From NCBI GenBank assembly GCA_019637265.1, contig JAHBVY010000001.1:1736001-1800000 (forward strand): a stretch of 64,000 nt of DNA, read 5' to 3'. Each line of letters begins with the position of its first letter. Position 1 is the stretch's first letter. The notes beneath the pieces are model-generated. The model ran no database searches and had not been told where the DNA came from. It saw nothing but the letters and a program-made list of their open reading frames with translations. A program made the translations under genes and the position numbers. The stretch is from Polyangiaceae bacterium (GTDB taxonomy: Bacteria > Myxococcota_A > Polyangia > Polyangiales > Polyangiaceae). Of this stretch, positions 35,301 through 50,300 are shown piece after piece.

Positions 35301-38300
35301 GGCCGGCACCACGGTGCCATCCGCGCTGAGCAAGAAGCGGCGCCCCTCGTGCTCGAACACCCGCGAGTACGCCAGCATCGAGCCGAGCGGGATGCTGCGC
35401 CGCACGAGGCCGAGCGGCGCCGCGCTGCCCGCCGCCCCACCCGCGTCCAAGAACCACGGCAGCTCCCCCGTCACCTGCGGCAGCTCCTTCACCGCCAGCA
35501 CCTCGTGCCCCTTGTTACCCCAGCTCAGCGGGCCATGCGTCCCCGGCGCGCCCAGGTGGCGCTCCTCCCGCTCCCACTCGGCGCGCGTCGGCAGCCGCCG
35601 ATACATCGGGGTGCCGTTGGACAAAGCGTATCCGTACGGAAGCGGTTCAGTCGAGGGCACCAGGCCGCTCATGGCGCTGGTGTAGCGCCCCTCGGGCGAC
35701 AGCGTGGCGCTCCTATCGAGGCACACGAAGCCGCGCGGCATCACCGGGTAGTAACCCCCTGCGCAAGCGGGGCCACGCTGCGGCCGCACCTGCCCGTCCG
35801 CGTCTGGGCGCAGCCGCACGCTGTGCCCCACGCGTACGTAACCGATCTGGTGCTTGGTCTTGTCCGGTGTGGCGTAGATGAAGGTCTCGTAGCCCTTGCT
35901 GAAGATCCGCCCGCGACCGAGGCTCGTCAGGCCCTCTGACAAAATCCGATCGCTGAGCGTCACGGCGCTCGATGCACCCACCTCGCCGCTCGATGCGCCC
36001 ACCGCGCGCCCAGCGCTCGAAGCCGCGCCGCTCGGCGCCGCATGACTCGGCGCCGCGAAGAGCCCACTCACGCCGAGCCACAGCGCGATGCTCCCCCTGA
36101 ACGCCCCCCTGAGACTCACCCCCGTCTGTCGCACCCGCGCCACGCCCATTACCTAGCCAAACCCCCGCCCCCCGCCAAGGGGTAGCCAAGGGATAGCGAA
36201 GCGCCCGGGAGCGTGTTCGGGTCTCGCGCTCCGAGACTCACCGCGCGCGGCGACCCTGAACGGGTGGTGTACGCGCCCTCGCCGGGGCGCTACACCCGGG
36301 CCATGGCAGTGAAGAAGAAGCCGCCCCGCAGCGAAGGCCCGCCGGAAGCGCCCGCCAGCGACCGCCTGGTGGAGAGCCAAGCCAGCTCCGAGGACGCGCG
36401 CTTCGACCGCCTGTTCCGCCCCCAGTCGCTGGACGACTTCGTCGGCCAGGCCCGCCACAAAGAGAACCTCAGGGTGTACGTGGAGGCCGCGCGCCGCCGC
36501 GGCGAGCCGCTCGATCACATCTTGCTCTGCGGCCCGCCCGGCCTCGGCAAGACCACCCTCGCTGGCATCCTCGCGGCGGAGATGGGCGTCTCGCTGTTCA
36601 CCACCAGCGGCCCCGCGGTGGAGCACAAGGGCGTGCTCACCGGCCTCGTCACGCGGCTCGGGCGCGGGGACGTGCTGTTCATCGACGAGATCCACCGCCT
36701 GAGCGCGCCGGTGGAGGAGTCCATCTACCCCGCCATCGAAGATTTCCGCATAGATATCATGACGGGCGACGGCCCCTACGCCGAGAGCATCTCGGTGGAC
36801 ATCAAGCCGTTCACCTTGATCGGCGCCACCACCCGGACAGGCCTCTTGACCAAACCGCTGCAAGAGCGCTTCGGCGTCACCTTGCGGCTCGACTTCTACC
36901 CGGTCGAAGACTTGAAGCTCATCATCCAACGCTCCGCGCGGCTGCTCGGCATCGACTGCGACGAAGCCGGCGCGCGCGCCCTGGCGCAGCGCTCACGGGG
37001 CACGCCGCGGGTGGCCAATCGCCTGCTCCGGCGGGTGCGCGACTTCGCCGAGGTGGAGGGCAAGGGGCGCATCGACTCCGCCATCGTCGAGCTCACCTGC
37101 GCGCGGCTCCAAGTGGACAGCGCCGGCCTCGACGAGATGGATCACAAGCTCCTCAGGACCCTCATCGAGACCTACGATGGCGGCCCCGTGGGCGTGGAGA
37201 CGCTGGCCGCGGCGCTCGCCGAGCCGCGCGACACCGTGGAGGACGTCTACGAGCCTTACCTGCTCCAACAGGGCTACCTGGGCCGCACCCCACGCGGCCG
37301 CATCGCCACCCGACGCGCCTACGAGCACCTCGGGATCCCCCTCGGTGAGGCAGCCAGCCAAGGTAAGCTCTTCTGACCGTTCACGTCCGCTGGTGCTCAC
37401 ATGAGCCCGCACGCTGGCCATAGTAAGTTACTCTAACTACCGAGCAGCCAGTCAGCTCACCGCACGACTACGGAGGACTCTCAAGGCGCTGAGGCCCCCA
37501 TCCCGCTGCTCTCCCACGCGACGTAGAGCGCCACCACCGCCGCGAAGAGCAGCCCCACCCCCACTCGCCGCGTCACCCGCGGGTTCCCTTGGTCCGGCCC
37601 CGGCAAGAGCAGCAGCTCGTGCTGCTTCGAGTGCGTCCGCACCGCGCCGCTGAACCGCAGGGCGATCACCCCCGCTCCCCCGAAGCACACCCCCAGCGCC
37701 GCGAACGCCCCCTCCACGAAGCCCACCACCAAGAGCAGCACGAACAGCGCGACCCCCACGAACACGAGGGCATAAAAGTTGCGCTCCGCACGAAGCTCAC
37801 CCCGGGAGCTCATCTGCAGAGCCTAGCCAAACTCCACGCGAGGGCCAATGGAAGGCACCCACCCTCGCTCGCCATGTCATTGGAGAGCTAGCCGCACCCG
37901 CATATAGATCGCTCAGATGACGACCTACACGAGCGCCATGCCGCGGAGCAAGCGGTACGAGTACCGACTGAGGACAGCAGAGCGCGGCTCAGGTAGGTGA
38001 CCTCCGAACTGGTGAGGAAGGCGAATCGATCACGCGAGTGACGTGAGGTCTTCTTTTTTGGGTTCGCCCCCGCTGAGCGGCGCCGCGCGGCGGCGCGAAT
38101 CACCTGGGTGATTGTGGCCGCCGTCACTGCGCTTGACTCCCGCTGCCAAGCCACACAAAGTGCCAATGATTTCCGCTAGTTACGCGTATCGCGGCGCGCT
38201 GCAAGTGGGGCGCCTCGGCTGACCTTGCGGGTGGGTGCCACTGCACAGGGGTGCACTTCGCTTGTCGGAGACGGGCGAGCTAGGCTCCGCCGCGCATGAA

Positions 38301-41300
38301 GCTGTGCGCCATCGCCCGAGCTACCGAGCGCAGCAATGTGGTCGGCGCGGTGGAGCTCGCGCTCGGCCCGGCGGGGCTCTCGCTCACCTACCTCGGCGCG
38401 GGCGCGTTCGGGGAAGGTTACGCGCCGGGTGCGCTGACGAGCGGCACGCGGGTGCTGGTGCCGTACGCGGCGCTCCAGAGCGCGCGCATCGACGGCGAGC
38501 AGATCTACCTCGAGATCGATCCGCAGCTCACGCCGCTGAATCGCCTCGTGCTCACGGATCTCTCGCTGGGACAGCGCGTGCACCCGCGGGAGAAGCTGCG
38601 GCGCGAGCGGGTGTTCTGGCTCGCCAGCCTGGTCGGCGCGGTGGTGGTCAGTCTGCTTGGTGCGCTCACCTTACCGAAGCTCGCGCCGCGAGCCGGCGCC
38701 GCGGCCACCACCTTGCTCGCGGCGCTCGGTGGCGCGCTGGTGCTGCTGCTCGGCTCCTGGGGCAGCCGCCTGCTCGATGGGGGACCGAGCGAGGCCTTCC
38801 TGCGTCAGGCCTTCGCCGACGAGCTGCGGCGCTACCTCCCGAGCTTGATCCAAAGCGACCGTCCCCCGGAGCCAGCGCCCAAGCCCGAGCTGATCCCCAG
38901 CTTCGGCGCGCTCTTGCCGCGCAGCACCGCGGGCATCGTGCTCACGCTGAGCGCTTGCCTGCTCGGCGCGCTGGTGACCGGGCGCTACGTCACTCAGCAA
39001 GGCCGCACCACCGCGCAGGTCGCCGAAGCGCCGCCGCCCGCTGTGCGCGCCCCGGAGCCGGAGCCCGCTGGCGACACCCCGCGCGAAGCACCCGCCGCGC
39101 CGTCGCCCGTCACCGCCGCGCAGCCTTCGGCGCCTCGAGAGGCCGCGCAGCCGAGCAGCGAGCCACAGCTTCGCACCGGCAGCGGCTGCCGCTGCCCCCG
39201 CAGCGACTCGCTGCTGTGGCCGGAGGCGCTCCCCAAGCTCAGCCTGCTGAGCTTCAACCACCGGACATTCACGCGTGGGAATCGGACGCTGATGTACGTC
39301 GACATCGCGGCCGTCAACAACTCGAACGAAGAGGTCCGCGAGCTCAGCCTGAACTTCCAGTTCTACGGCAGGAATCCTGACGGTCAGCGCACCCTGGGCG
39401 ATCACCGCTCCGTCTACTATGAGGGGCCGCTCGGCCCCGGCCAGGCCATCAAGTGGGGTGTGGAGGCGCGCGGCACCGAGTTCGAGCCGCTGAACGCGCC
39501 TACCGGTACCATCTCACCGAGCGGCGAAGGCGCGGCGGCGGCTGATTTGCTGGCTGAGCTGCTCAAGGCGAATCATCGCCCCGTGCGGCTCCACGGCGCG
39601 CGCCTGCTCGCCTACCTGGGCGACTCGCGCGCGCTGGGCGCGGCGACCGAGCTGCGCGAGGCGCTGCGCGAGGACGAGGCGGCCTTCCTCGATCGGGTGC
39701 TGTGGGCGAGCCGCCCGCTGCGCGTGTGTCAGCTGCGCGTGGAGCCGACCGGCAACCCGCGCGCGGTGCAGGCCTGCGTCTACAATGACGAGGGCGCGCC
39801 GCGGGAGCGCCTGGGGCTCAAGCTCCGAGCGCTCGCGGGCCAGGTGCTGAGCGACAGCCCGGTGGCGGCCCCGCCGCTGGTCGACGCCGAGCGCGTGTTC
39901 ACCATCGATCAGCCGCTCGCGGCGGGCAGCGGCGTGGAGGTGCGCGGCATGCTGCCAGTGGACGATCCAGCGCGGCCGCTGGTGTACGAGGCCTTCGCGG
40001 ATCGCGTGGATTTGTTGCGCTGAGCCTCGCGGCTCACAGCCTGGCGCGGTGCGTCCCCGGCGCGGTGCAGGCAAACCCCAAAAAAACTAAGGCCGTACGT
40101 AGACCACGGTGCCGCGCTCGTGGTTCAGCACGCCGTGCCAGCCCTTGGGCACGGGGGGATCCGTCCACTCGAAGAGCCAGGCGGAGTCTTTGGGGGACAG
40201 GTTCACGCAGCCGTGGCTCCGCACCTTACCGAACTCATCGTGCCAGTAGGTGCCGTGCAGCGCATATCCCTTGTGGAAATACTGCACGAAGGGGACGTCG
40301 CGCAGGTTGAAGCTGTCCGTCTTGTCGTCGTCGCCGTCCATCGTGGCCGAGACGTGCTTGGTGTGCACCATGAAGGTGCCGCGCACCGTGGCGTGCACCT
40401 TCTCAGGGTCCCCGAGCCCGCCGCGACCCGTGCTCACCAGGGTGACGAACACCGGGCGCCGCCCCTCGTAAGCCACCAGCGACTGCTCCTTGATGCTGAT
40501 GTCGATCCACTTACGACCGCCGGTCGCGAAGCTGGGGAACTCGGTGCGATGCGGGATGAGGCGCACGCCATCGCTCGGCACCCAAGAGCCGTCCGCCGTC
40601 TCGTACATCACGAGCCCGCCGGTGCCCTGCTTCTTACCGGTGAGCGCGAGGCCCTGACGGTGGCTGTAGCTCCCTGAAGGGCGCAGCTTGCCGTCCTCAC
40701 CCGCCTCGTAGCGCTGCACGTAGTGACGATCGATGATCGCCGCCGGGAGATCTTGCGTCTCCGTGAGGTGCACCCCAGAAAAACTGCTCGGCTTCACCAT
40801 CTTCACGCGATCGAGCGCGATCAGATCGAGCTCCGTGGTGAGCCCGAAGGTGCGCCCCTCATGCTCCAACGTCCGCGCGATGGCGAACCCGCTGTCCGCC
40901 TTGGCCTTCCCGGCGTGCACCGAGTAGCGGAGCGGCTGCTCCACGCCGTAGGGCTTGGTGAGATCGTTCGAGAGCAGCCAGCGCGGCGGCGCGCTGATCG
41001 GCCCCAGGAGATCCGCCGTGCCGTTGATGCGCGACATCTGTTTCCACGCGGAAGCACGCCCGGCGACGCCATCCCCCTCCACGTTCACCATCTGCGCCAT
41101 GGTGGGCAGCTTGAAGTAGAGGAGCGGCGCCACCTCCCCCGACATCGCGTAAAGGTAAGGGAAACCTTGGCCGCGCACCGGGCGCACCTCGCTCGCGATC
41201 ACCACCGGGTCGTGCTCGACGTCCTCCGTCGCGCCCTTGCCGATGCACACGAAGCCGCGCGGATTGATGCGGAACCAACCGCCCGCGCAGCCCTCGTTCG

Positions 41301-44300
41301 GGCCCAGGCCGGGCTCGCGCGCGTCCACCACGGCGCCGGCGCGCAGGTAACCCAAGCGGGTGCGCTTCGGGCCGGTGTCGGTGTAGACCCAGGTGCGCCA
41401 CGCGATGCTCGCGATGCGCTTGCCCGTGGGTTGAAACGGGAGGTTGTCTTCGAGCGTGCCGAGCAGGTCGCTCGGGACCGAGCCCCCCTCGTCACCCGCG
41501 TCGAGCTCACCGTCAGCCTCCACGACGATGGAGCCCAGGTTAGGGTTTGGCTCCGCGCCGGGTGGCTCGCCCTGCGAACAGCCGCCGAGCGCGCAAGGGA
41601 GCACAGCGCTCAACACCCAGGCGCTCGCCTTCGCGGCGCCCGAGCCCTGCACCAGGGTGGCGCAGGGGTCTGCCCACCCGCTTCCTGCTCGAGCCCGCAT
41701 CGCCCCCGCGTAGCACAAAATGCCTCGCGTGAAGCCCGCTGTAGGGCCTGAGCGCGCGGCGTGCGCGTGGCGGATGGTACGCTCGCGCGCCTGTGCCATC
41801 CTTGCCGAGCCCTGACCGTGAGTCGGCGCTACTCCGGCCGCATCTTCAACCAGGGACAGCAGGTCATCGTGAGCTTCACTTCAAGCGAGAGCCCGAGCGC
41901 GGGCGAGAGCCCGAGCGCAGCCGAGAGCCCAAGCGCCAAACCCAGGTTCGCGATCCCGCTCGGGGTCTGGGGGGTGGTGAAGGAGGCCGCGCGTCACGTG
42001 CTGCGGCGCCCCGTGATCGGCATCGCCGCGGCAGCGCGCACCGCCGACGGGCGCTGGGTGCTGGTGCGCCGCACGGACACCGGCGAGTGGGCGCTGCCCG
42101 GCGGCACCCTCGAGTGGGGTGAGCCGCTGCGCGTCGCCATCGCGCGGGAGCTGGCGGAGGAGGCCGGGGTGCGCGTGCAGGAGCTCGGCGGCGTGGCTGG
42201 GGTGTACTCCCGCCCGGACCGCGATCTGCGGTTTCACGCGGTCACCATCGTGGTCCACGCCCGCGTGAGCGAGCCCGTGGAGCCGCCGAACAACCCCGCG
42301 GAGATCGCCGAGGTGCGGCTGTTCCGCAGCACGGAGCTGCCGGAGCACTTGGCGCACGGCATGACCGACATGCTGCACAACGCGCGGCGCGCGGAGGTGG
42401 TGTGGGAATGAGCGCCTTCACTCGTGCGCTGTTACCCGGGCTCGCGCTCGCGGTGACGGGCTGTGGGCTGCTCGGTCGTTTGCAGGTGGAGCGCGTGGCC
42501 TCGGGCTACGAGGCGCCGAGCCAAGTAGCAGCTTACCTGACCATTGAGCAGCGGGGCGAAGGCGTGGGCGGCCTCACCGCGAGTCAGCTCACGGTGCTGG
42601 AAGATGAGCAGGACGTGACGGCAGAGGCAAAGGTCACGCTGCTGGACAGGGCGCTGGTGGCCTACCACCACACGGTGCTGCTGGTGGACTTGAGCAAGCC
42701 CGACCCGGCGCTGCTCGAGGTCATGAACGAGGCCGCGCGGCGCCTGGCCCAGAGCCGCGACGTGACGGTGCTCGGCTTCGACGGCAGCCCCGAGCCGTTC
42801 GTCATTGGAGCTGTCGAGAAGGGCGCCACGGGCGTCCAGCTCGCGGTACCCGACGAGGCGCGAGACGCCTCGCGTGATCTGAACGGCGCGGTCGTCACCA
42901 CCCTCACCCGCCTCTCCAGCGCGCTCGGCGGCGTGGCGCGCCCGATCCGCCGCGGGAGCCTGCTCGTCATCACGCGCGGCACGGATCTGGCGCACCGAGT
43001 GCCCCAAGACGCCCTGATACGTGAGCTGGACCGCACCGAGCACCAGGTGTTCGCGTTGGTCGCAGGGCCTGACGAGAGCTCCTTCCACCGCGAGCTCGGG
43101 CGAAACGGCGGCGCGCGCGTCGATGAGGAGCTCGATATTTACGGCGCCGCCGATCAGTTGATCAACCGCATGGAGCAGAAGCTGGAGGGCGAGTACCTGG
43201 TGAGCTACTGCTCCCCTGCGCGCGCCGGAACGCGCCTGGTGCGCATCGAGGCGACCGTGACCGATGACACGCGCGATCGCCGCGGTGACGTGGAGTTCGA
43301 GATCGACGCCACCGGCTTCGGGCCTGGCTGCGATCCCACGCGGCCCCCCACCTCGCTCGGCGTGCTCCAAGCGGCGCCGCCACCGAACCTACCCGAGCCG
43401 AGCCCAGAGCCCGGCGCGCCGCCCACGACGCCACCCGCCCCAGGGCCTGCGCCGAAACTCACCCCCAAGCCGGGCACCAAGCCGCCGGACGACGGCATCG
43501 TGCCGCCGCCCAATACTCCTGACTATCAGTCACCCTGACTATCCAGCGCTGAGCGGTGGACCCATCGTGTCGGTAGGGGGAGAGCGCCGCGCGCTGCCAT
43601 GCCAAACCCCCAAAAACCCACGTCGGAGCTGGTCGAGGTCACTCAGTTCGAGGCGATCGTGCCCCGCGGTACCCGTCAGGTAAGCTGGCTGTGGCGGCGC
43701 GCGCCGCGCGACGGTTGGCAGCACCTGGCCGCGCTGCCCGGCGCCGAGGTGGAGCGGCTGGAGCCCTCACCGCAGGTGGTGTGGGAGTCGCGGGTGCGCG
43801 TCACGTTGCCGTACGGTTCGTGGCTGATGCGCGTGGAGTCGCGCCCCGGTAAGCCCGAGGTGAAGAGCGCCCTGGAGCACCTGATGGGCGCGCGCCGCAC
43901 CGCGCCACGCCGCGTCATCCGGCGTTATTTCCGCGTGGGTCGCCGCGGCCGCCTGGTGCCGGTCCCCTCCGAGTGACCTTGTTTCGCCTGGCCGACCAGC
44001 AGCAGCTCGGCGGTTCTCGGGCGCGGACCCGCCTCTGCCCCAGGGCGCATCGCATCCGCCGCGGCAACGCTGCTAGCCGACCCAGGTGATGGTGCCGGTT
44101 GACCCCGGGTGACAAGGTCTGGTCTCTTGTGTCTGCTTGGAGGCAGACATGCGAGCTCTCACCCGTAGCACCTCACTCACGGCGCTCACGTCGCTGGTCA
44201 TCTTGCTCGGGCTCTCGGGGGCGGCGGAGGCCTCCACCCCGATCGAGTTCCCCGACAACGGCGTGGCCCAGTTCAGCCGCGGCGGCGCGTGGCTGGCGAC

Positions 44301-47300
44301 CGCGACCGACCCGCTGGCGGCGTTCTACAACCCCGCGGCCCTCGCGACGCAACCGACCTCGCTCGGCGTCGGCATGAACTTCGTCACCCAGAAGATCTGC
44401 TTCCAGCGCCAAGATCCAGGCGGTGAGCCTGTCTACCCGGATCCGAGCCAGCGCGGCAACGCCGACCCCTACCCCGAGGTGTGCAACGAGCACTCGGGCT
44501 TCCCCCGCTTCATCCCGAACCTCGCCTTCAACTGGCGCGTGAGTGAGCGCCTGGCGATCGGCGTCGCGGTGAGCCCGCCGGCCTCCTTGGGTGCCGTGGA
44601 GTGGCCGCTGTTCGTCAAGACGACGAACCGTGTCCCGGTGGAGGCCGAGCGCGACATCCCCGCGCCGCAGCGCTACCTCTCGACGGGCCTGGTCGGCACC
44701 ATCCTGATGCCCACGCTGAGCGTCGGCTACGCCGTCACCGATCAACTTCGCGTTGGGGCTGGCTTCATCAGCGGCTTGGCGCTCTTGGATCTCGACGCCG
44801 TCTCCATGAGCACCGTCGCCGCCAGCCGCCCTCACGACGAGTTCGGCAACGACAACCTGAGCCAGCTCTCCGTCAAGGACTTGTTCATCCCCGGCTTCGT
44901 GGTGAGCGCCCACGCGAGCGTCACCGATCGCCTGGAGCTGGCGGGCTGGTTCAAGTGGACCGACGCGATCCGCGCCTCCGGCGACGCGGCGATCACCGCT
45001 TATTTGAACCGAAACGGCGCCCCGACGCGCGTCTGCAGTCAGTCCGAGGTGGACGAGGCAGTAGCCCTCACGCCGGAGGGCGAGGTGCCGAACCTCAGCT
45101 GCTCGGTCACCACCAGGAGCGAGGACGTGGTGGGGAAGGACAGCGTGAAGGTGAAGATCACGGTGCCGATGGAGGCGCGCATCGGCGTCCGCTACCACGT
45201 GCCGGCGGGCCCCGCGAGCGGGCTGCTCGCCGAGCGTTTCCGCGCGGATACATACAGCGTGCGCGATCCGCTGCGCGACGACGTCTTCGACCTGGAGCTC
45301 AACCTCACGTGGTCCAACAACTCCGCGGGGAGCAGCATCGACGTCGAGTTCACGGAGCCGTTCCAGCCGCTCGGCCTCCCGGGGCTGGTGCCGAAGGACG
45401 CGTCGCGCCCCACCGGCTGGAAAGACAGCTTCGGGGTGCGCCTGGGCGGGCAGTACAACGTGCAGCGGGGCCGCCTGGGGCTGCGCGCGGGCACCTGGGT
45501 CGAGACGCCCGCCACCCAGGACGAGTACCTGACGGTGACCGGCGTCACGGGGCTGCGCGGCGGCGTGGGCGGCGGCTTCGTCACGCGCCTCGGGGTGGTG
45601 GACGTGGAGGCGGGCTACCAATTCCTGTGGAACTCCGGGCTCGACAACGGCGGCGAGGGGAAGATGCCCGCCATCGCCGGCTCGGGGAGCCCCGACGATC
45701 GCTCGTTCCACGCCATCAACGGCGGACGCGTCACCCAACGCGGCCACGTGGTGTCCATCGGCGGCGTGGCGCGGTTTTAGGGGGAAAGGGGGTTGGACGG
45801 CACCGCGACGTGAGGCGCATCAAGTCAGTCACCTTGACGATATATCGCTGCGCTGCGAGGCCCCTCATAGTCAGCCAAGCGAACGACGGCGCGCGACCAC
45901 CCACACGAGCGCGGGCGCGCCGATCGCCGCCGTGAGCACCCCGACGGGCAGCTCACGCCCCGGGAGCAGCAGGCGCGCGGCGGTGTCACACGCCACGAGG
46001 CCCGCGGCGCCGTAGAGCCAGCTGAGCGGCAAGAGCTGACGATACGTGATCACCCCGAAGCCGCGCAGCACGTGCGGCACCACCAGGCCCACGAAGGCGA
46101 TCGGCCCGCACCAGGCGACGGAGGCCGCCACGCCGAGCGAGCCCGCGCCGAGCGCGACCTGTCGCACGCGGCGCACCGGCACCCCTTGAGTCTCCGCCAG
46201 CTCTTCACCGCCCACGAGCCCCTGGAGCGCCGGCGCCAGCAGGAGCAGCGCCAGCGCCGAGCCGAGGTTGAGAGGACCGAGCCAGCCGAGGGCGTCGTAG
46301 CCCACCTGGGGCAGGTGCCCGAGGGACCACTGCGTGGCGGCAAACAGCGCCTGGCTGTCCGCGGTGAACTGGAGCCCGGAGGCCAGCGCGGAGGAGGCCA
46401 GCGTCACCGCGATGCCGGCGAGCAACACGTCGCCCATGGTGGCTCTTTTCCGTGCGGCAACCGACAGCACCAGGGCGCTGACCAGCGCCGCGCCCAGGAA
46501 GGCGGCGGCGGCGACCCCAGGTAAACCGAGCAGCGCGCCCGCGCCGAGCACCAGCGCGGCGAGCGCGCCGAGCGTGGCGCCCGCCATGGTGCCCACCGTG
46601 CTGGGCGTCGCGAGCCCGTTGCGAAACAGCGCCTGGTACACCGCACCAGTGAGCCCCAGGGTGCCGCCCACCAGCGCGCCCACCAGCACCCGCGGCACCC
46701 GCAGCTCGAGCAAGATGAACTCGCCCGCGGCGCCCTCGAGCGGCGCGCCCAACAGCGGCGCCGCGCCGAGCACCGCGAGGCAGACGAGGCCGTGCAGGAG
46801 CCACCTCACGGGCGCGCTCCGTTAGATTCCGCGGAGATATGAAACACGCGCCCGCCGCCTCCGCTCGCGGCCTGGAGCGGCACCCCGTACAGCTGACTCA
46901 GCTCCCCGGCGAGCGCCGGCGCGAGCCAGCGGCTCTCGAGCGTCAGCGCGCCGTCCAAGAGCCCCACGACGCGCGGATCGCCGCCCACGTGCGCGAGCAG
47001 GTTCACGTCGTGGGTGACGCACAGGATCCCGTGCCCCTCGCGCCACAGCTCACCAAGCAAGCGGTAGATCGCCACTTGATGACGCGGGTCGAGGTGACTG
47101 CCCGGCTCGTCCACCAGCACCAGCGGCGCACCCTGCGCCAGCACGCTCGCCAGCTGACAACGCTGCAGCTCACCGCCCGACAGCTCGTGCACCGAGCGGT
47201 CGGCGAGCGCCGCGGCGCCCACGCGCTCGAGCGCCGCGAGCGCGCGGGCGCGCGCCTCCCGGTGAGGCTCGCGCGCGAAATAGCGCGCTGAGCTGACGAG

Positions 47301-50300
47301 CTCGATCACCGGCACCGGCTCGCTCGGGCGCTCCGCCTGGGGCAGCCACGCCGCGCGCCGCGCGCGCTCCCGCGGCGAGAGCGCGCGCGGCGCCGCGCCA
47401 CCCAGGCTGATCTGACCCGCGCTGGGCAGCGCGAGCCCGAGCCCCAGCTTGATCAGGCTCGTCTTCCCCGCGCCGTTCGGCCCCAAGAGCGCCACGAACT
47501 CCCCCGCCGCCACTCGGAGCGACACGCCCTCGAGCACCGCGCGCGCGCCGAGCCTGAGCCCCACGCGATCGAAGACGAGATCAGTCACCCTGCTCACCTG
47601 AGGGCGCCTGCGGAGCGCTCAATAGCGCGCGAAGCTTCGGCTTCAGCTCGAGGATGCTGGGCCCGTTGCTGAACGCCTCGCGCGCCTCGAGCACGTGCAG
47701 GCGCCCGGCGCCGAGCGCCGTGAGCGGGGTGAGGCGCTCCCACGCGCCGCGTGCCGCCTGCGCCGCGCCGGGCCCGGGCAGCACCAAGATCACGATCACC
47801 TCCGGGTCGATCCGGATCACCTCATCCACGCTGAGCCGCGGCACGCCCGCCACGTCGCGAAGCACCGCGTGGCGCGCGCCGAGCGCGTCGATCAGCGCGC
47901 CGTGGATGCTGCCGCGCTTGACGAACCACACCTCGCTGAGCGTGGGTGTGGGCGGTCCACCGAGCACCAGCAGCGTGCGCGGCCCCTCGCGTTCCGGCGC
48001 TGGCGCGAGCTCTCGTTCGTAGCGCTGCGCCAGGGCCTCGGCCTCTCGAGGATGTCCCGCGATGCGGCCGAGGGTGCGCGTGCTGGCGGCGATGTCTTGC
48101 AGTGTGAGCCAGGGGAGCTCGGTGAGCGGCGCGACGCGCGCGAGCCCCTCGCTGCGAGCCCCCACGTGGCGCTCGCTGAGGATGTGGGTGGGGCGCGCGC
48201 GCACGATCGCCTCGAGCTCGGGCGTGAGCGCCGTACCGAGCCGCGGGCGCGCCGGCTCACCGGTGGGCAACTCGCAGTAGGTGCTGACGCCGACCAGCTG
48301 CTCGCGGACGCCGATCGCCAGCAGGGTCTCGGTGACGGCGGGCGTCAAGGACACCAGCCGTACGTCGCCCTCACTTGGAGCCGGCGCCGCGCGGTCGCAG
48401 CCGAGTGGGAGCCACAGCAGCGCGAGCCACGGCAGCGCGAGCCATGACGACGCGAGCCGAGGTAGCGCGAGCCACGACGACATGAACCGCAGCCACGCGA
48501 GCAGAGCCGCCCCCAAACGCCAGATGCGGAAGATCACGTCGCGGCGCGAGCCAACCACACGGCGCGCGCGTCAGCAACTCGGCGATTCAGCGCGCCGCGA
48601 GCACCTGGCTCACTCATCGGTGAAGCCGCACCCGCGCTTCGCTCGAGCCTCGAGCGCCGGGCTCGGCTGAAACACGACCGCGCCCGACGCCTGGTGCCAA
48701 CGCGCGAGCGCCTCCAAGACGGCCGCCGGCCCGAGCCGATCCGCCCACTTCATCGGACCGCCGCGGAGCTTGGGGAAGCCCGCGCCGAGGTGGAGCGCGA
48801 GATCCAAGTCGCTCGCGCGCGCGGCGGCGCCCTCCGCCAGCGCCTGACAGGCGCCGCTCACGAGCGGGTACAAGAGCCGTGGCAGCCACTCCTCCCGCGG
48901 CACCGAACAGCTACCCTGACCAGAGGCACTCGAGGCGGAAGCGCTCGGATCGCGCCGAGCGTCGCCGACACGCTGCGCTCCAATTATTTCCATGTAGAAA
49001 TCCATGACTGGCTCCAGCGACCACCCGAACGCCTCGAGCTCACCCTCGATCTCCTGAAGCGATGCCCCCTGCGACGCGAGCCAGGCTGTGGCCTCAGCCA
49101 GCGGCTCGAGCAGTCGGCGAAGGAGCGGCTCCGCCTCCGCGCCGCGCAGCTTGGCGCCCGCCTTCTTGGCGGTGCGCGCCGCGAAGAACAGGTAGATCAT
49201 CGCCGCCGCGGCAGGATCCTCCAAACACTCGCGGAAACACGCGCGCTCCACCTCGAGGCCGCGCTCGGCTCCCTCCAGAGCACCGGCGAGCGTCGCGTCC
49301 AGGCACAGCGTGGGGAACCGCGCCAAGCGCTGCTCCCGCGTGAGCGCCCCGCGCGCTGCATCAGCGAGCGCCTGCGCCGCCTCCCCCGTCTCGACGCGAT
49401 CGCCAAGCAGCCGCGTCCGCCTGAGCGGCGCGCCGGTCAGGCGCCGGGCCGCCCGCGTCGCCACCGCGAGCAGCTCCACGCGCGGCGCCAGCTCATCCAC
49501 CAGCCCTCGCGCGAGCGCCTCCTCCGCCTCGAGCTGGCGCGAGCTCAGCATCAGCTCCATCGCCGCCTCGAGCCCGATCAGCCGTGGCAGGCGCTGCGTA
49601 CCGCCCGCGCCTGGGATCAACCCCAAGGCGAGCTCGGGCAAGCCGAGCCGCGCCTCGTCCGTCGCCACCCGATGGTGACAGCCGAGCGCCAGCTCGAGAC
49701 CGCCGCCCAACGCGAAGCCATCGATCGCCGCGACCACCGGCGCCGGCCAGTCTTCCAAGCGCCGGATCAGCTCACCCAGCGCGGGCCGCGGACGTTCGGG
49801 CGCAACGCCAGGCGGTGACGTCGAAGCGCCGCGGGACTCACCGCGCGCCAGCACCTCGAGGCGCCGGATGTCCGCGCCTGCGACGAAGGTGTCGCCCGCC
49901 CCGATCAAGACCAACGCCTCCACGCGATCGGCCTCGGCGCGATCGAGCGCGGCAACGAGCGCCTCGAGCAGCGTGTCGGCCAGCGGGTTCAGGGGCGGGT
50001 TGTCCAGCGTGAGCCGGCGCACGCCGGCTTCGTCATGCTCATGTACGGAGGCCACGCCGCGGACATAGACGCGAGGGGCCGCGGCGTCACCTGCCCCTCG
50101 AGTGCTACGGTCGCGTGGTGCGCTCGCCTCCCAAGCTTCGCCCACTCAGCGTCCGTCGCTGGGGCGCGCTGTGCGCGCTGGCGTTGACGCTGGTCGGCTG
50201 CCCCGAGCCGCCACGCGCCGAGCCGCCGAGCGGCTCCCCCACGGCGACAGGACGGACACCTGATGACTCCCACCCGCACGACGCCGCACCGCCCCGTTCA